This document shows, piece by piece, positions 38,701-48,202 of a stretch of 64,000 bases of DNA. Numbering within the stretch: position 1 is the first letter of the stretch; every line of letters begins with the position of its first letter. A model generated the notes under the pieces. It was not told the origin of the DNA. It worked only from the letters and a program-made list of their open reading frames with translations, and did no database searches. The position numbers and the translations under genes were made by a program. Source of the stretch: Seonamhaeicola algicola (GTDB taxonomy: Bacteria; Bacteroidota; Bacteroidia; Flavobacteriales; Flavobacteriaceae); the NCBI RefSeq assembly GCF_007997385.1, contig NZ_VOSC01000012.1, forward strand, positions 62,001 to 126,000, given 5' to 3'.

Positions 38701-38897
38701 TTTTCAAATAAATAAGTATTGTTAAAACTAGCGTTTTTAAACGTTAACTTTGAAACTAAACTACAAATATCTTAATTATAATTTTTATTGAATTACGTTT
38801 TGGCTAAAAAATAACAATCAATAAAATACATGTGGCTTTTTACTTAAATATTTAAGCATTTGTTAAACAAATACTTATATTATTTACAAAATGGTAT

Positions 38898-40691
38898 TTA
38901 TTGCTTAATTTTATGTTGCAACTGCTTTATTAAACGTTCGTTTATATCAAGCTCACTTAAAGCTTGTTTTTTAACATCATCAAACACGTTTTTTGCGCTA
39001 TTAAATAAGCTTTTATAGTAAGTTATACCATTGTTTAAATTATTAGTGAATGTTAATATGTAATTAGCCTCTTTTTTAGTCATATTACTTTTTACTTCAT
39101 CTAACTTTTTCAATATAAAATCTACATAAATATTAAGCTCTTTAATAAATATATTAGGCCTCTTTGTAGTTGTTACCATATTATCTCTGCCGTAAATATG
39201 ATCTGTGATGTTTTTTAAACTCATTACTTTTGAATAATATGCCATATTGGGGCCCGGACAAACTGATACACCTTCGCCTTCAACTTTTGTGCTTAAATTA
39301 TGAACCAACAATGCCGATGTGCCTAAACCCACACAAGTACATGATTTTTGAGTTATACTATTGAATGCTTTCTCATAGGCATCAGCAGATAAATTTTTGG
39401 CATCAAGCGCCTTAAGTTTTAAATACTGATATTCTCTTGATGCCGTACAAATACCCTTTTCACCAAACTCTTTGTTAAGTGCTACAAACTTTTTTGGGCA
39501 ACAACTACCTGGTCTTCCTTTAAAAATTAAATTGTTTTTCTCAGCATCTTTTGTATTATTTTTTAAATTATTAAACGGCACACCAAGTGGTGAAATATCA
39601 CTTAAATACAAATCGTTTTCATTAGCCTTAACTAGTTTTTTAAGCGTATTATTATCAACAGTGGTGGCTTCTGACACTAATAAAAAAGGGCTTCCCCAGC
39701 CAACGGAATCTAGTTTATATTCATCAATTAAAAATGCATGTTCTTTATGCGTGCCAACACCACCTTGCGCAGAAATTGCTATTTTCAATTGAGCTTTTGG
39801 CACTACCTTACCAGCAGCTTTTAAAGCGTTGTTTAACACATCTGTAATGGTATTTATTAATTCACCTCGTTTTTCTTTAAACTCGTGTAAAACGGGCCCA
39901 AGTAAATATCCGTCAGTTGCAAAAGCATGACCACCACAGTTTAAACCAGACTCAACTCTGTATTCTGACACCCATAAGCCTTTTTTTGCTAAAAATTTCC
40001 CTTGCACCAAAGCCGATCTATAATCACTTACTTTTAAAATAATTTTCTTTTTTATTAGGCCATTTTCATTAGGGAAAAAATCGTCAAATTGCGCCATGTA
40101 AGCATAAAGCCTAGGATTCAAACCTGCTGATAACACAACCGCCGCTTCTAGTTTGCTATTAGCAAACCCCCTTAAAGCCGCATGTGCATCATTATATTCT
40201 ACGGGTAACTTTTGGTTGTTAAACGTGTTTTCTTTATCAACCTTTGTCATTATATTAACATCAATACGGCCTTTTTTTAAATGTGTTGCTAACCAATTTT
40301 TTACTTCAGAAACATCAATGCCATTTTTAAGTAATTTGGTAAACTCTTGTTTTAAAACTACGCCACTTGGCAGCATGCTTAAGTGGGTTTTAATATCTTC
40401 AATTTTATCTAAAGAAACATTTTTTAAAGCACTATATTTTTCATCAACCAAATGGTTCATTAAATTTAAGTATGATGTAATACGTTTTGCTCTAAAATCT
40501 TTCACTTTATTAGTTATTTCATTGTATTGCAATTCAAATTTTTCGCAATACATTTTTCTTAATTTTTCTAATAAAATATCATCTACTAAAGAAACAACAG
40601 AGTCTATACCAAAATGGGCAACTTTTAAAGGTGTATCAATAGTAAATGCAATACCCATAACTGGTATATGAAATGAATGAGAATGGCTCAT
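38898..40691 (-). CDS. Large conserved-looking protein of unknown function, possibly an FMN/Fe-S TIM-barrel enzyme
   Basis: A 597-residue cytoplasmic protein that I cannot assign with confidence. It starts HSHSFHIPVMGIAFTIDTPL. The middle (about 270-360) has KVSDYRSALVQGKFLAKKGL, SGLNCGGHAFATDGYLLGP and, further on, AQGGVGTHKEHAFLIDEY then VGWGSPFLLVSE, an order that recalls FMN-binding TIM barrels of the nitronate monooxygenase type. About 410-490 adds conserved-type cysteines (GSCCPKK, KGICTASREY, KSCTCVGLG, SVCPGPN), which would suit an Fe-S cluster. No signal peptide or TM helix. It lies between nadA and the divergent ppc and is expressed alone. The enzyme idea is inference from motif order only. 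Confidence 0.6.
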   Translation of the reverse strand: MSHSHSFHIPVMGIAFTIDTPLKVAHFGIDSVVSLVDDILLEKLRKMYCEKFELQYNEITNKVKDFRAKRITSYLNLMNHLVDEKYSALKNVSLDKIEDIKTHLSMLPSGVVLKQEFTKLLKNGIDVSEVKNWLATHLKKGRIDVNIMTKVDKENTFNNQKLPVEYNDAHAALRGFANSKLEAAVVLSAGLNPRLYAYMAQFDDFFPNENGLIKKKIILKVSDYRSALVQGKFLAKKGLWVSEYRVESGLNCGGHAFATDGYLLGPVLHEFKEKRGELINTITDVLNNALKAAGKVVPKAQLKIAISAQGGVGTHKEHAFLIDEYKLDSVGWGSPFLLVSEATTVDNNTLKKLVKANENDLYLSDISPLGVPFNNLKNNTKDAEKNNLIFKGRPGSCCPKKFVALNKEFGEKGICTASREYQYLKLKALDAKNLSADAYEKAFNSITQKSCTCVGLGTSALLVHNLSTKVEGEGVSVCPGPNMAYYSKVMSLKNITDHIYGRDNMVTTTKRPNIFIKELNIYVDFILKKLDEVKSNMTKKEANYILTFTNNLNNGITYYKSLFNSAKNVFDDVKKQALSELDINERLIKQLQHKIKQ

Positions 40692-40982
40692 AACTATAAT
40701 TTGAATGATTTTTTATATTATTTACACTGAAAAAAAACGAAGATATATGCAGTAATTACTACATAATATGATATTTATCATGCGTAATAACGCACACAAC
40801 AAATTATAGCCACCAAAATTGCTTACAAAAAGTAAAAAGATATAAAGCGTTTCTTTAATTATTGATAATTACTTTAACATTATGACCAATTATTAATAAA
40901 ACTTACTGTGTGTTAAGGGGCTTTCATAATCCTTTAGTATTTTTACTAACAAATAATTATTAATTATTCATAAAACTAAAGA

Positions 40983-43574
40983 ATGTCTATTGAACCAAAA
41001 TTAAAGCGATTTAACCAAAACGTATTGTCTAAATACCAAATATACAACAGTATATTTATGACTTTACCTTTTGATTCTGTTACAAAAACAGGCGTATTAC
41101 TTCCTCTTTTTCATGAAACTTGCGAAAAAGGTTTTGCTAAAGGTGATGACCCAACAACTATTGTTGAAACATTCTTTAAAAAATACCAAGCAAGACGCAC
41201 TGAGGAAAGCCAAATAAACTTACTGTTTCGTTTTATTCAGTACATTGAAAGACAAGTAGTATTGTTTGATGCCATTGAAGATGCTGCATTTCCTATTGTA
41301 AATAATATGGATGGTGTTGGTACATTACGAAACCTTAAAGGCAACGCCAGATCTGAAGGCAAACTTGAAGAACTTAAAGAATTTCTTGAAGAGTTTAAAG
41401 TACGTATAGTGCTAACAGCACACCCTACACAGTTTTATCCGGGCTCAGTTTTAGGTATTATTACAAACCTAACTGCGGCAATTAAAAACAACGACTTAAC
41501 TGAAATTAACAACCTATTTGGGCAGTTAGGTAAAACGCCTTTTTTTAAACACAAAAAACCAACACCTTACCAAGAAGCTAAAAGCTTAATTTGGTACTTA
41601 GAAAACGTTTTTTACAAAACATTTGGCGATATTTATAACTACATACAATCTAATATTTATGATGATGGTAAAAAACATAACGACATTATAAATATTGGTT
41701 TTTGGCCAGGTGGCGACCGTGATGGAAACCCCTTTGTAAAACCAGAAACAACGCTTAAAGTTGCTAAAAAACTTAAAAAAGCAATTCTTAAAAAATACTA
41801 TCAAGATTTAAGAGATTTACGCAAAAAGCTAACATTTAGAGGTGTAGAAAGTAGAATTATACGTTTAGAAACCATAATGTATGATTATAGCATTAACTTG
41901 AAATCTAAAAAAGCCATTAGCGCTAAAGAGCTTAGAGCAGAACTTTTAAGCATTAGAGATGTAATAGTTAAAGAACACCAATCATTATACGTTACTGAAA
42001 TAAACAACTTAATAAACCGTGTGCATTTATTTGGCTACAGGTTTGCATCATTAGATATTAGACAAGACAGTAGAATACACCACAGCGTATTCACTACAGT
42101 TATTGATAGCTTAATTGCAACAGGCACTTCATCATTCCCAGAAAATTATCACGATTTATCAGAAGCTGAGCAAATAGAAATTCTATCAAAAGCTACCGAT
42201 GATATTGGTGATTTAGATGCTTTTGAAGATGAAATGGTTAGAAACACACTTAAAACCATTGCCATAATTAAAGATATTCAAAAAGCAAACGGCGAACGTG
42301 GAGCCAACCGTTACATTATTAGTAACAACCAAACAGCACTTAACGTAATGCAACTTTTTGCAATGTTAAGAATGGTATCTTTTAAAAACGATTTAACTGT
42401 TGATGTAGCACCATTGTTTGAAACTATTCCAGATTTAGAAAATGCGCCTAGTGTTATGGAGCAACTATATAAAAACCCAGAATACAGAGCACATTTAAAA
42501 GCCAGAGGCAACAAACAACACATTATGTTAGGTTTCTCTGACGGAACAAAAGATGGTGGTTACCTTATGGCAAACTGGGGTATTTACAAAGCCAAAGAAT
42601 CACTTACTGAAATGTCTAGAAAATATGATATTACAGTTATATTCTTTGACGGACGTGGCGGACCACCAGCACGTGGCGGCGGAAAAACACACAATTTCTA
42701 CTCATCATTAGGGCCTACAATTGAAGACAAAGAAGTACAAATTACCATTCAAGGGCAAACAGTAAGCTCAAACTTTGGTACAAATGACTCATCACAATAC
42801 AACTTAGAACAATTAATAAGTTCTGGTATTAAAAATAGAATTGATGGTGAAAAGAATCGTTTATCTGATGAAGATAGAGCTGTAATGACAGATTTAGCTG
42901 AAACCAGCTATCAAACATATAAAGATTTTAAAAGCCACCCAATGTTTATACCATATTTAGAGCGCATGAGTACATTAAAGTACTATGCTAAAACTAATAT
43001 TGGTAGTAGACCATCAAAACGTGGTACATCTGATAAATTAGTATTCTCAGACCTTAGAGCCATACCTTTTGTTGGTTCTTGGAGTCAACTAAAACAAAAT
43101 GTACCAGGTTTTTACGGCGTAGGAACTGCCCTTAAAGCATATGAAGATAAAGGTGAATGGGATAAAGTTGTTAACCTTTACAACAACTCTAAATTCTTTA
43201 AAACACTTTTAGAAAACAGTATGATGTCTTTAACCAAATCGTTCTTTGATTTAACCAAGTACATGGCTAAAGACGAAGAGTTTGGTGCTTTTTGGAATAT
43301 CATTTTTGAAGAATATCAAATTACTAAAAGGCTGTTATTAAAGCTTACAGGCTACAGTGAACTTATGGAGAATGAGCCATCAGGAAAGGCATCTATTGAA
43401 GTTAGAGAATCTATTGTTTTACCACTTTTAACCATACAACAGTATGCACTTAAAAAAGTACAAGATTTAGAAAAGGCAGGTGTACCAGCTGATAACCCAG
43501 AGAAGTTAATTTTTGAAAAAATTGTTACACGCTCTCTATTTGGAAATATAAATGCTAGTAGAAACTCAGCTTAA
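40983..43574 (+). CDS. ppc: Phosphoenolpyruvate carboxylase, divergent type
   Basis: Anaplerotic enzyme forming oxaloacetate from PEP and bicarbonate. At 863 residues it is close to the bacterial norm (about 880). The first active-site region reads LTAHPTQFYPGSVL, in place of the classical TAHPTE. The second reads FFDGRGGPPARGGGKTH, in place of GRGGTIGRGGGPTH. Other marks are GFWPGGDRDGNPFV, RFASLDIRQDS and IMLGFSDGTKDGGYL. The C-terminus ends NINASRNSA rather than the usual RNTG. So it is a true PEPC by its catalytic layout but belongs to a diverged branch. A terminator follows. Confidence 0.93.
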   Translation: MSIEPKLKRFNQNVLSKYQIYNSIFMTLPFDSVTKTGVLLPLFHETCEKGFAKGDDPTTIVETFFKKYQARRTEESQINLLFRFIQYIERQVVLFDAIEDAAFPIVNNMDGVGTLRNLKGNARSEGKLEELKEFLEEFKVRIVLTAHPTQFYPGSVLGIITNLTAAIKNNDLTEINNLFGQLGKTPFFKHKKPTPYQEAKSLIWYLENVFYKTFGDIYNYIQSNIYDDGKKHNDIINIGFWPGGDRDGNPFVKPETTLKVAKKLKKAILKKYYQDLRDLRKKLTFRGVESRIIRLETIMYDYSINLKSKKAISAKELRAELLSIRDVIVKEHQSLYVTEINNLINRVHLFGYRFASLDIRQDSRIHHSVFTTVIDSLIATGTSSFPENYHDLSEAEQIEILSKATDDIGDLDAFEDEMVRNTLKTIAIIKDIQKANGERGANRYIISNNQTALNVMQLFAMLRMVSFKNDLTVDVAPLFETIPDLENAPSVMEQLYKNPEYRAHLKARGNKQHIMLGFSDGTKDGGYLMANWGIYKAKESLTEMSRKYDITVIFFDGRGGPPARGGGKTHNFYSSLGPTIEDKEVQITIQGQTVSSNFGTNDSSQYNLEQLISSGIKNRIDGEKNRLSDEDRAVMTDLAETSYQTYKDFKSHPMFIPYLERMSTLKYYAKTNIGSRPSKRGTSDKLVFSDLRAIPFVGSWSQLKQNVPGFYGVGTALKAYEDKGEWDKVVNLYNNSKFFKTLLENSMMSLTKSFFDLTKYMAKDEEFGAFWNIIFEEYQITKRLLLKLTGYSELMENEPSGKASIEVRESIVLPLLTIQQYALKKVQDLEKAGVPADNPEKLIFEKIVTRSLFGNINASRNSA

Positions 43575-43600
43575 TTAAAGCTTACTTTTAAAATAAACAA

Positions 43601-43631
43601 AAAGCCTTCAATTTCTTGAAGGCTTTTTTAT
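43601..43631 (+). terminator. Rho-independent terminator after ppc
   Basis: The stem AAAGCCTTCAA/TTGAAGGCTTT is followed by a T run, 27 bases after the ppc stop. Confidence 0.88.
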
Positions 43632-43835
43632 GTTCTAAATTAAGGAAAAAACTAAAAGTTATAACAACTTTAAACCGGTTACAATTTATAATAAAAAAAC
43701 ACATATTCATTGTTTTTTATAATGTTTTTTACATATAAAAAGTTAAAATATACCATATAACATAAAAACACTTTCATTTTAACAATAAAACATATAGTTA
43801 GGTTACAATTTAAAATAGTAAAACCACAAAAGAAA

Positions 43836-43861
43836 AAACCCCAAGCTTGCACTTGGGGTTT
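43836..43861. terminator. Second hairpin in the ppc-amt gap
   Basis: The perfect stem AAACCCCAAG/CTTGGGGTTT has a six-base loop. The gap from 43575 to 43981 has no gene; it holds this hairpin, the ppc terminator and one more hairpin. The purpose of this middle one is unclear. Confidence 0.6.
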
Positions 43862-43913
43862 AAAATACCTCTAAGTTAGGGTTAATTTAAAAGTATTAAT
43901 ACCTTAAATAAAA

Positions 43914-43955
43914 AAAGAGGCTCTTAAAAATACAAAAATAAGAAGCCTCTTTTTA
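43914..43955 (-). terminator. Terminator after the amt gene at 43982
   Basis: The stem AAAAGAGGCT/AGCCTCTTTT has a roughly 20-base loop; read on the minus strand it ends in a T run, 26 bases beyond the amt stop. Confidence 0.65.
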
Positions 43956-43981
43956 CTAACTATATAATAATCTAAATTTTA

Positions 43982-45223
43982 TTAATGTTCATTCATTCTG
44001 AAATCGGCATAAGCATCCATACCATGCTCATGAGCATCTAATCCTTCAAGCTCTTCTTTTTCAGAAACTCTAATACCAACTGTTTTCTTCATGATAAAGA
44101 AAATTAAGAATGCAGATGGTATACAAATAGCTGCGTATGACAACACACCAACTAATTGACTAATAAACTGATCTACTCCTGCTAACGCACCAAATAAACC
44201 AACCGCTAAAGTACCCCAAATACCACACACTAAATGCACAGCAATAGCACCAACAGGGTCATCTAATTTAATTCTATCTACAAAACTAACGGCAAATACA
44301 ATTAAAGCACCAGCAACAGCACCTATAATTATAGCATCTTCAGGTGTCATTTGATCTGCTCCTGCAGTAATACCAACTAAACCACCTAAAATACCATTTA
44401 AAAACATAGTTAAATCTAAGTTTTTATAACGTAAGAATGATACAAAAGCAGACACTACACCACCTGCAGCCGCAGCTAAACATGTAGTTACTAATGTTAA
44501 TGATGTTAACTCAGGATCTGCAGATAATACAGAACCACCGTTAAAACCAAACCAACCTAACCATAGTATTAATACACCAGCTGTAGCTAAAGGTATATTA
44601 TGACCAGGAATAGCTTGTGGTTTTCCTTGTTTATCAAATTTACCAATTCTAGCACCAAGTAACCAAACTGCTACTAAAGCAGCCCAACCACCTACAGAGT
44701 GCACTAAAGTAGAACCTGCAAAATCATAAAAAGGTGTTTCTCTCATATCTAAGAAACCACCACCCCATTTCCATGAACCAGCTATTGGATAAATTAAACC
44801 AACATATATAACTGTAAACATCATGAATGGGCCAATTTTAATACGCTCTGCAACAGCACCAGACACTATTGTTGCCGCTGTAGCTGCAAACATACCTTGA
44901 AATAAAAAGTCTGTCCACCATGTATAACCACCATCGGCATATTCAGGAGTCATTCCGTTTTCTGGCGCACCAATACCAAAGCCTCCAAAGTCAAAAAAGC
45001 CAGCAGATCCTTCGGCAAAACCAGGGTACATTAAGTTAAAACCTGCTATATAATATAGCAGCAGCCCAACTGTAATGATAAAAATATTTTTAAATAAAAT
45101 GTTGATAGTATTTTTTTGTCTTGTAAGTCCTATTTCTAAAAAAGCAAATCCTGTGTGCATAAAAAACACAAGTGCCGTACAAATCATCATCCATACGTTA
45201 TTTGCTGTAAATAATCCTTCCAT
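43982..45223 (-). CDS. amt: Ammonium transporter (Amt/MEP/Rh family), copy 1
   Basis: A 413-residue channel for ammonium with 11 predicted TM helices. The twin pore histidines lie in FAGSTLVHSVGGWAALVAV and IAVHLVCGIWGTLAVG. Also present is the family segment ILWLGWFGFNGGSVLS. The cytoplasmic tail is acidic and His-containing (EHGMDAYADFRMNEH). It lies 37 bases downstream of a PII gene, the usual Amt partner. It is the last gene of a porin-amt-PII-amt series. The short N-terminus suggests no cleaved signal peptide. Confidence 0.95.
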   Translation of the reverse strand: MEGLFTANNVWMMICTALVFFMHTGFAFLEIGLTRQKNTINILFKNIFIITVGLLLYYIAGFNLMYPGFAEGSAGFFDFGGFGIGAPENGMTPEYADGGYTWWTDFLFQGMFAATAATIVSGAVAERIKIGPFMMFTVIYVGLIYPIAGSWKWGGGFLDMRETPFYDFAGSTLVHSVGGWAALVAVWLLGARIGKFDKQGKPQAIPGHNIPLATAGVLILWLGWFGFNGGSVLSADPELTSLTLVTTCLAAAAGGVVSAFVSFLRYKNLDLTMFLNGILGGLVGITAGADQMTPEDAIIIGAVAGALIVFAVSFVDRIKLDDPVGAIAVHLVCGIWGTLAVGLFGALAGVDQFISQLVGVLSYAAICIPSAFLIFFIMKKTVGIRVSEKEELEGLDAHEHGMDAYADFRMNEH

Positions 45224-45260
45224 AATTCGTTTTCTTTAAGAGTTTTTAATTTAGTTGTTG

Positions 45261-45599
45261 TTATTTTAATGTGTCTCCACCTTTTTCGCCAGTTCGTATT
45301 CTGTAACATTCTGTAACGTCAGACACGAAAATTTTTCCGTCTCCAACCTCACCAGTTGCAGCTGAATTTAAAATGGCTTTAATTGTAATTTCTTCAAAAT
45401 CATCATTTACAACTATAGATAAATATCTACGTTGAATATCACTAGTACTGTATGACACACCGCGGTAAACGTGTCCTTCTTTTTCATTTCCTAAACCGGT
45501 TACATCCCAGTAAGAAAAAAAGTTAACTCCAACATCATGCAAAGCTTCTTTTACAGCACTGTACTTGGATTTTCTAATGATTGCTTCAATTTTTTTCAT
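45261..45599 (-). CDS. PII nitrogen-regulatory protein
   Basis: A 112-residue trimeric signal protein that senses ATP/ADP and 2-oxoglutarate and gates Amt channels with its T-loop. The start MKKIEAIIRKSKYSAVKEAL and the C-terminal GDGKIFVSDVTECYRIRTGEKG match PII. The T-loop (about residues 37-57) reads GHVYRGVSYSTSDIQRRY; it keeps the YRG and a tyrosine but loses the classical DFxPK end, so its control may differ from that of E. coli GlnK. Gene context, between two amt genes, supports the GlnK-like role. Confidence 0.93.
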   Translation of the reverse strand: MKKIEAIIRKSKYSAVKEALHDVGVNFFSYWDVTGLGNEKEGHVYRGVSYSTSDIQRRYLSIVVNDDFEEITIKAILNSAATGEVGDGKIFVSDVTECYRIRTGEKGGDTLK

Positions 45600-45705
45600 A
45601 ATATTTAATTTTAATAATTTGTTTAATTAGTAACAAATTGCGTGTTAGTTGGTACAATATAAGTTATTGGTTGCGTTTATTGAAAATTGAAATATTTTTT
45701 TTCAT

Positions 45706-45746
45706 CAAAAATGGATGCCTTAAGGAAATTCTCAGGCATCCATTTT
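45706..45746 (-). terminator. Terminator after amt copy 2
   Basis: The inverted repeat AAAATGGATGCCT/AGGCATCCATTTT has a 13-base loop, 35 bases downstream of the minus-strand amt stop. It would partly separate the upstream porin-amt genes from PII-amt. Confidence 0.7.
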
Positions 45747-45780
45747 ATCAAGCTTAAAAGCTTATATTATTAGAAATCTC

Positions 45781-47049
45781 TTAGTCTTCTATTTCTCTTT
45801 GTCTTTTACCAGGGTAAGCTAATGCACCGTGTTCTGATAAATCAAGACCTTCAATTTCTTCTTTTTCAGTAACTCTAAGTCCCATTGTTTTCTTAAGCAC
45901 AAAGAAGAAAATAAATGATGTTACAACTGCCCAAGCAGCATAAGCAAGTGTACCTATTAATTGTGTTACAAACTGACTTGAACCACCGCCATTGAATAAA
46001 CCAATACCAGCATCGCCATCAATTCCCCATAAACCAATTACTAGTGTTCCCCATGCACCGGCTAAACCGTGTACTGAAAACGCACCTACTGCATCATCAA
46101 TTTTTAATTTTTGCTCAACAAACTCCATTGAGAATACCACAATAATACCACCAATTAAACCAGCTATTATTGCACCACCTTCGCCCATGTTACCACATCC
46201 TGCAGTAATACTTACTAAACCAGCTAAGGCACCGTTTAGCGTCATGTCTAAGTTTGGTTTTTTGTATTTTAACCAAGAGATGATTAATGCACCTAAAGCT
46301 CCACCAGAGGCAGCTAAGTTAGTTACTAACACTACCATTGAAGCGCCAACAGCATCATCACCACCCCAAGCTAATTGAGATCCGCCGTTAAAACCAAACC
46401 ATCCGAACCATAGGATAAATACACCTAAAGTACCTAATAATTTGTTATGACCTGGAATTTCAACAGCTTTTCCATCTTCGGTATATTTTCCTAATCTTGG
46501 ACCAACTAATGCAGCACCAATTAATGCAGCCCAACCACCTACAGCGTGTACAATTGAAGAACCAGCAAAGTCAATAAAGCCCATTTGAGCTAACCAACCA
46601 TCGCCATTCCATTGCCATCCACCTGCTATTGGGTAAATTAAAGCAGTCATTACAATAGAGAAAATGATATACGTGTTATATTTTGTTCTACCAGCAATAG
46701 CACCAGATACAATAGTAGCAGCAGTAGCACAAAATACGGTTTGAAAGAATAAATCTGCAGGCCCTTGGTTAAAAGCAAAACCACTCCAACCAATCCAACC
46801 ATTAGTATCTCCATACATTAAAGAGTAACCTACACCCCAGTAAACAAGTGATCCTACGGCTATATCTAGTACGTTTTTCATGGCTATGTTAACCACGTTT
46901 TTAGAACGTGTCATTCCAGATTCAACTAACGTGAATCCTGCTTGCATTAAAAATACTAAGATACCAGATATAAGCATCCATAGCATTCCCATATCGCCTT
47001 CAATAGCGGCGGTGTCTTGAAAAAAAAGAGGTATGTTGTATAAAGACAT
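45781..47049 (-). CDS. amt: Ammonium transporter (Amt/MEP/Rh family), copy 2
   Basis: A 422-residue Amt protein with 11 predicted helices and a longer N-terminus than copy 1. The twin histidines occur in FAGSSIVHAVGGWAALIGA and FSVHGLAGAWGTLVIG. The FILWFGWFGFNGGSQL segment is nearly the same as in copy 1, but the two differ widely elsewhere, so the duplication is not recent. The tail has KEEIEGLDLSEHGALAY, much like that of copy 1. It follows the porin gene on the same strand. Confidence 0.95.
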   Translation of the reverse strand: MSLYNIPLFFQDTAAIEGDMGMLWMLISGILVFLMQAGFTLVESGMTRSKNVVNIAMKNVLDIAVGSLVYWGVGYSLMYGDTNGWIGWSGFAFNQGPADLFFQTVFCATAATIVSGAIAGRTKYNTYIIFSIVMTALIYPIAGGWQWNGDGWLAQMGFIDFAGSSIVHAVGGWAALIGAALVGPRLGKYTEDGKAVEIPGHNKLLGTLGVFILWFGWFGFNGGSQLAWGGDDAVGASMVVLVTNLAASGGALGALIISWLKYKKPNLDMTLNGALAGLVSITAGCGNMGEGGAIIAGLIGGIIVVFSMEFVEQKLKIDDAVGAFSVHGLAGAWGTLVIGLWGIDGDAGIGLFNGGGSSQFVTQLIGTLAYAAWAVVTSFIFFFVLKKTMGLRVTEKEEIEGLDLSEHGALAYPGKRQREIED

Positions 47050-47089
47050 AATAATTGTTTTATGGTTAGTAATTTATTTTTTTGAAATG

Positions 47090-47118
47090 TTTAGGTGCTC
47101 TGCTACAGAGCACCTAAA
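47090..47118. other. Hairpin between porin and amt copy 2
   Basis: A perfect 12-base stem, TTTAGGTGCTCT/AGAGCACCTAAA, with a five-base loop. It lies 13 bases after the porin stop on the minus strand. It has no clear T run on that strand, so it may be a partial terminator or a 3'-end stabiliser that sets different levels of porin and Amt. Confidence 0.6.
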
Positions 47119-47131
47119 CTGTATTTATATA

Positions 47132-48139
47132 TTAGAAAGAGTAGATTGCGGCTAAAGTAAATGCAGCTAAGTTATCTGCTGCAGCGCCATCACTATCAAC
47201 GTATGGCATAGCGTCAGACCAAGAATCTAATCTAATTTCTGGCTTAATAATTAAGTTGTCAACAGTATAACTACCTGTTAAAGTTGCAGCAAATACACTT
47301 TCTTCTGCTGGGTTAGCATCACCGTGTAATCCAAAGTACTCACCTCTTAAACCAATTGAAAAGCTATCAGAAGTTGCAACTTGAGGATATAGTGCAGCTC
47401 CGTAGAAACCAGAACCGTCGTTATCATTGTAAGCAGCATTGATACCTAAGAAGAATGAATCTGATAAATCAAACCCACCAGTATAGTCTATTTCAAAACC
47501 TAAAACTACACCAGAATCATAATAGAAGTTTAAAAATTGACCTGCATAACCTAACTGTGCCCCTAAAGCATAATCTCCAGTCATATTATTATTGGTATCT
47601 GTAGCATTCATAAGCGCCACCATTAAACTAAAATCATCAGATAAAGCAAAATCTGCTTTTAAACCCACATGTGAAAACGGACCGTTAGAGAATAAATAAG
47701 ATGTACTGTAATTAAAGTTTGCAACAGGTGAAATTACTTCATATCCTAAATAAGTATTAAAACGACCTAAAGTTAAAGTTGTACTTTCAGATACATTCCA
47801 ATAAGCATATAATTGATTTATAAAAACATCTGAGTCTCCTCCAACTGCTTGCAAACCTCTAGTACCAAAAGCTAAATCTGCAACAGCTCCAGTTTTTTCT
47901 CCTTCGTAAGAAGCTATAATATTAGCCATACCTAAAGCAAATCCCGTTTGGTTTGCAAAAGAAGAACCAAAACCATCAACATTATTATCAGTATCTGATG
48001 AAGTTAAAAATGTTTGGTAATAAGCATCAACACTACCTGAAATTGTTAAAGGTGATTTTTTCTCTTCTTCCTGTGCAAATAAAACAGTTGCTACAAAAAG
48101 GAATGAAAGTGTAAATAATTTTTTCATAATTGTTTTCAT
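47132..48139 (-). CDS. Outer-membrane beta-barrel porin (BBP2-like)
   Basis: A 335-residue protein with a signal peptide (cut near LFAQ/EE) and about 16 amphipathic strands ending in an aromatic residue (LAAIYSF). The start SGSVDAYYQTFLTSS and the FALGMANIIASYEGEKTGAVADLAFG region match the putative beta-barrel porin-2 family. As first gene before amt-PII-amt, it may let ammonium or organic nitrogen cross the outer membrane. That role is inferred from context. MKTI or MKKL four codons later may be the true start. The upstream region carries two strong dyads. Confidence 0.83.
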   Translation of the reverse strand: MKTIMKKLFTLSFLFVATVLFAQEEEKKSPLTISGSVDAYYQTFLTSSDTDNNVDGFGSSFANQTGFALGMANIIASYEGEKTGAVADLAFGTRGLQAVGGDSDVFINQLYAYWNVSESTTLTLGRFNTYLGYEVISPVANFNYSTSYLFSNGPFSHVGLKADFALSDDFSLMVALMNATDTNNNMTGDYALGAQLGYAGQFLNFYYDSGVVLGFEIDYTGGFDLSDSFFLGINAAYNDNDGSGFYGAALYPQVATSDSFSIGLRGEYFGLHGDANPAEESVFAATLTGSYTVDNLIIKPEIRLDSWSDAMPYVDSDGAAADNLAAFTLAAIYSF

Positions 48140-48202
48140 TTAAGATTAATTTTTATTAGTTATTTTCCTTAAGAACGAGGCTAAACTATACTAAAAACTT
48201 TT

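Noticed and set aside
40153-40671. 172-codon plus-strand frame opposite the 597-residue gene
   Set aside because: Antisense shadow; the minus-strand frame has a normal start, longer length and structured motifs.
43670-43830. Two copies of GGTTACAATTTA in the ppc-amt gap
   Set aside because: Short, AT-rich and not extended on either side; no hairpin or phase relation found.
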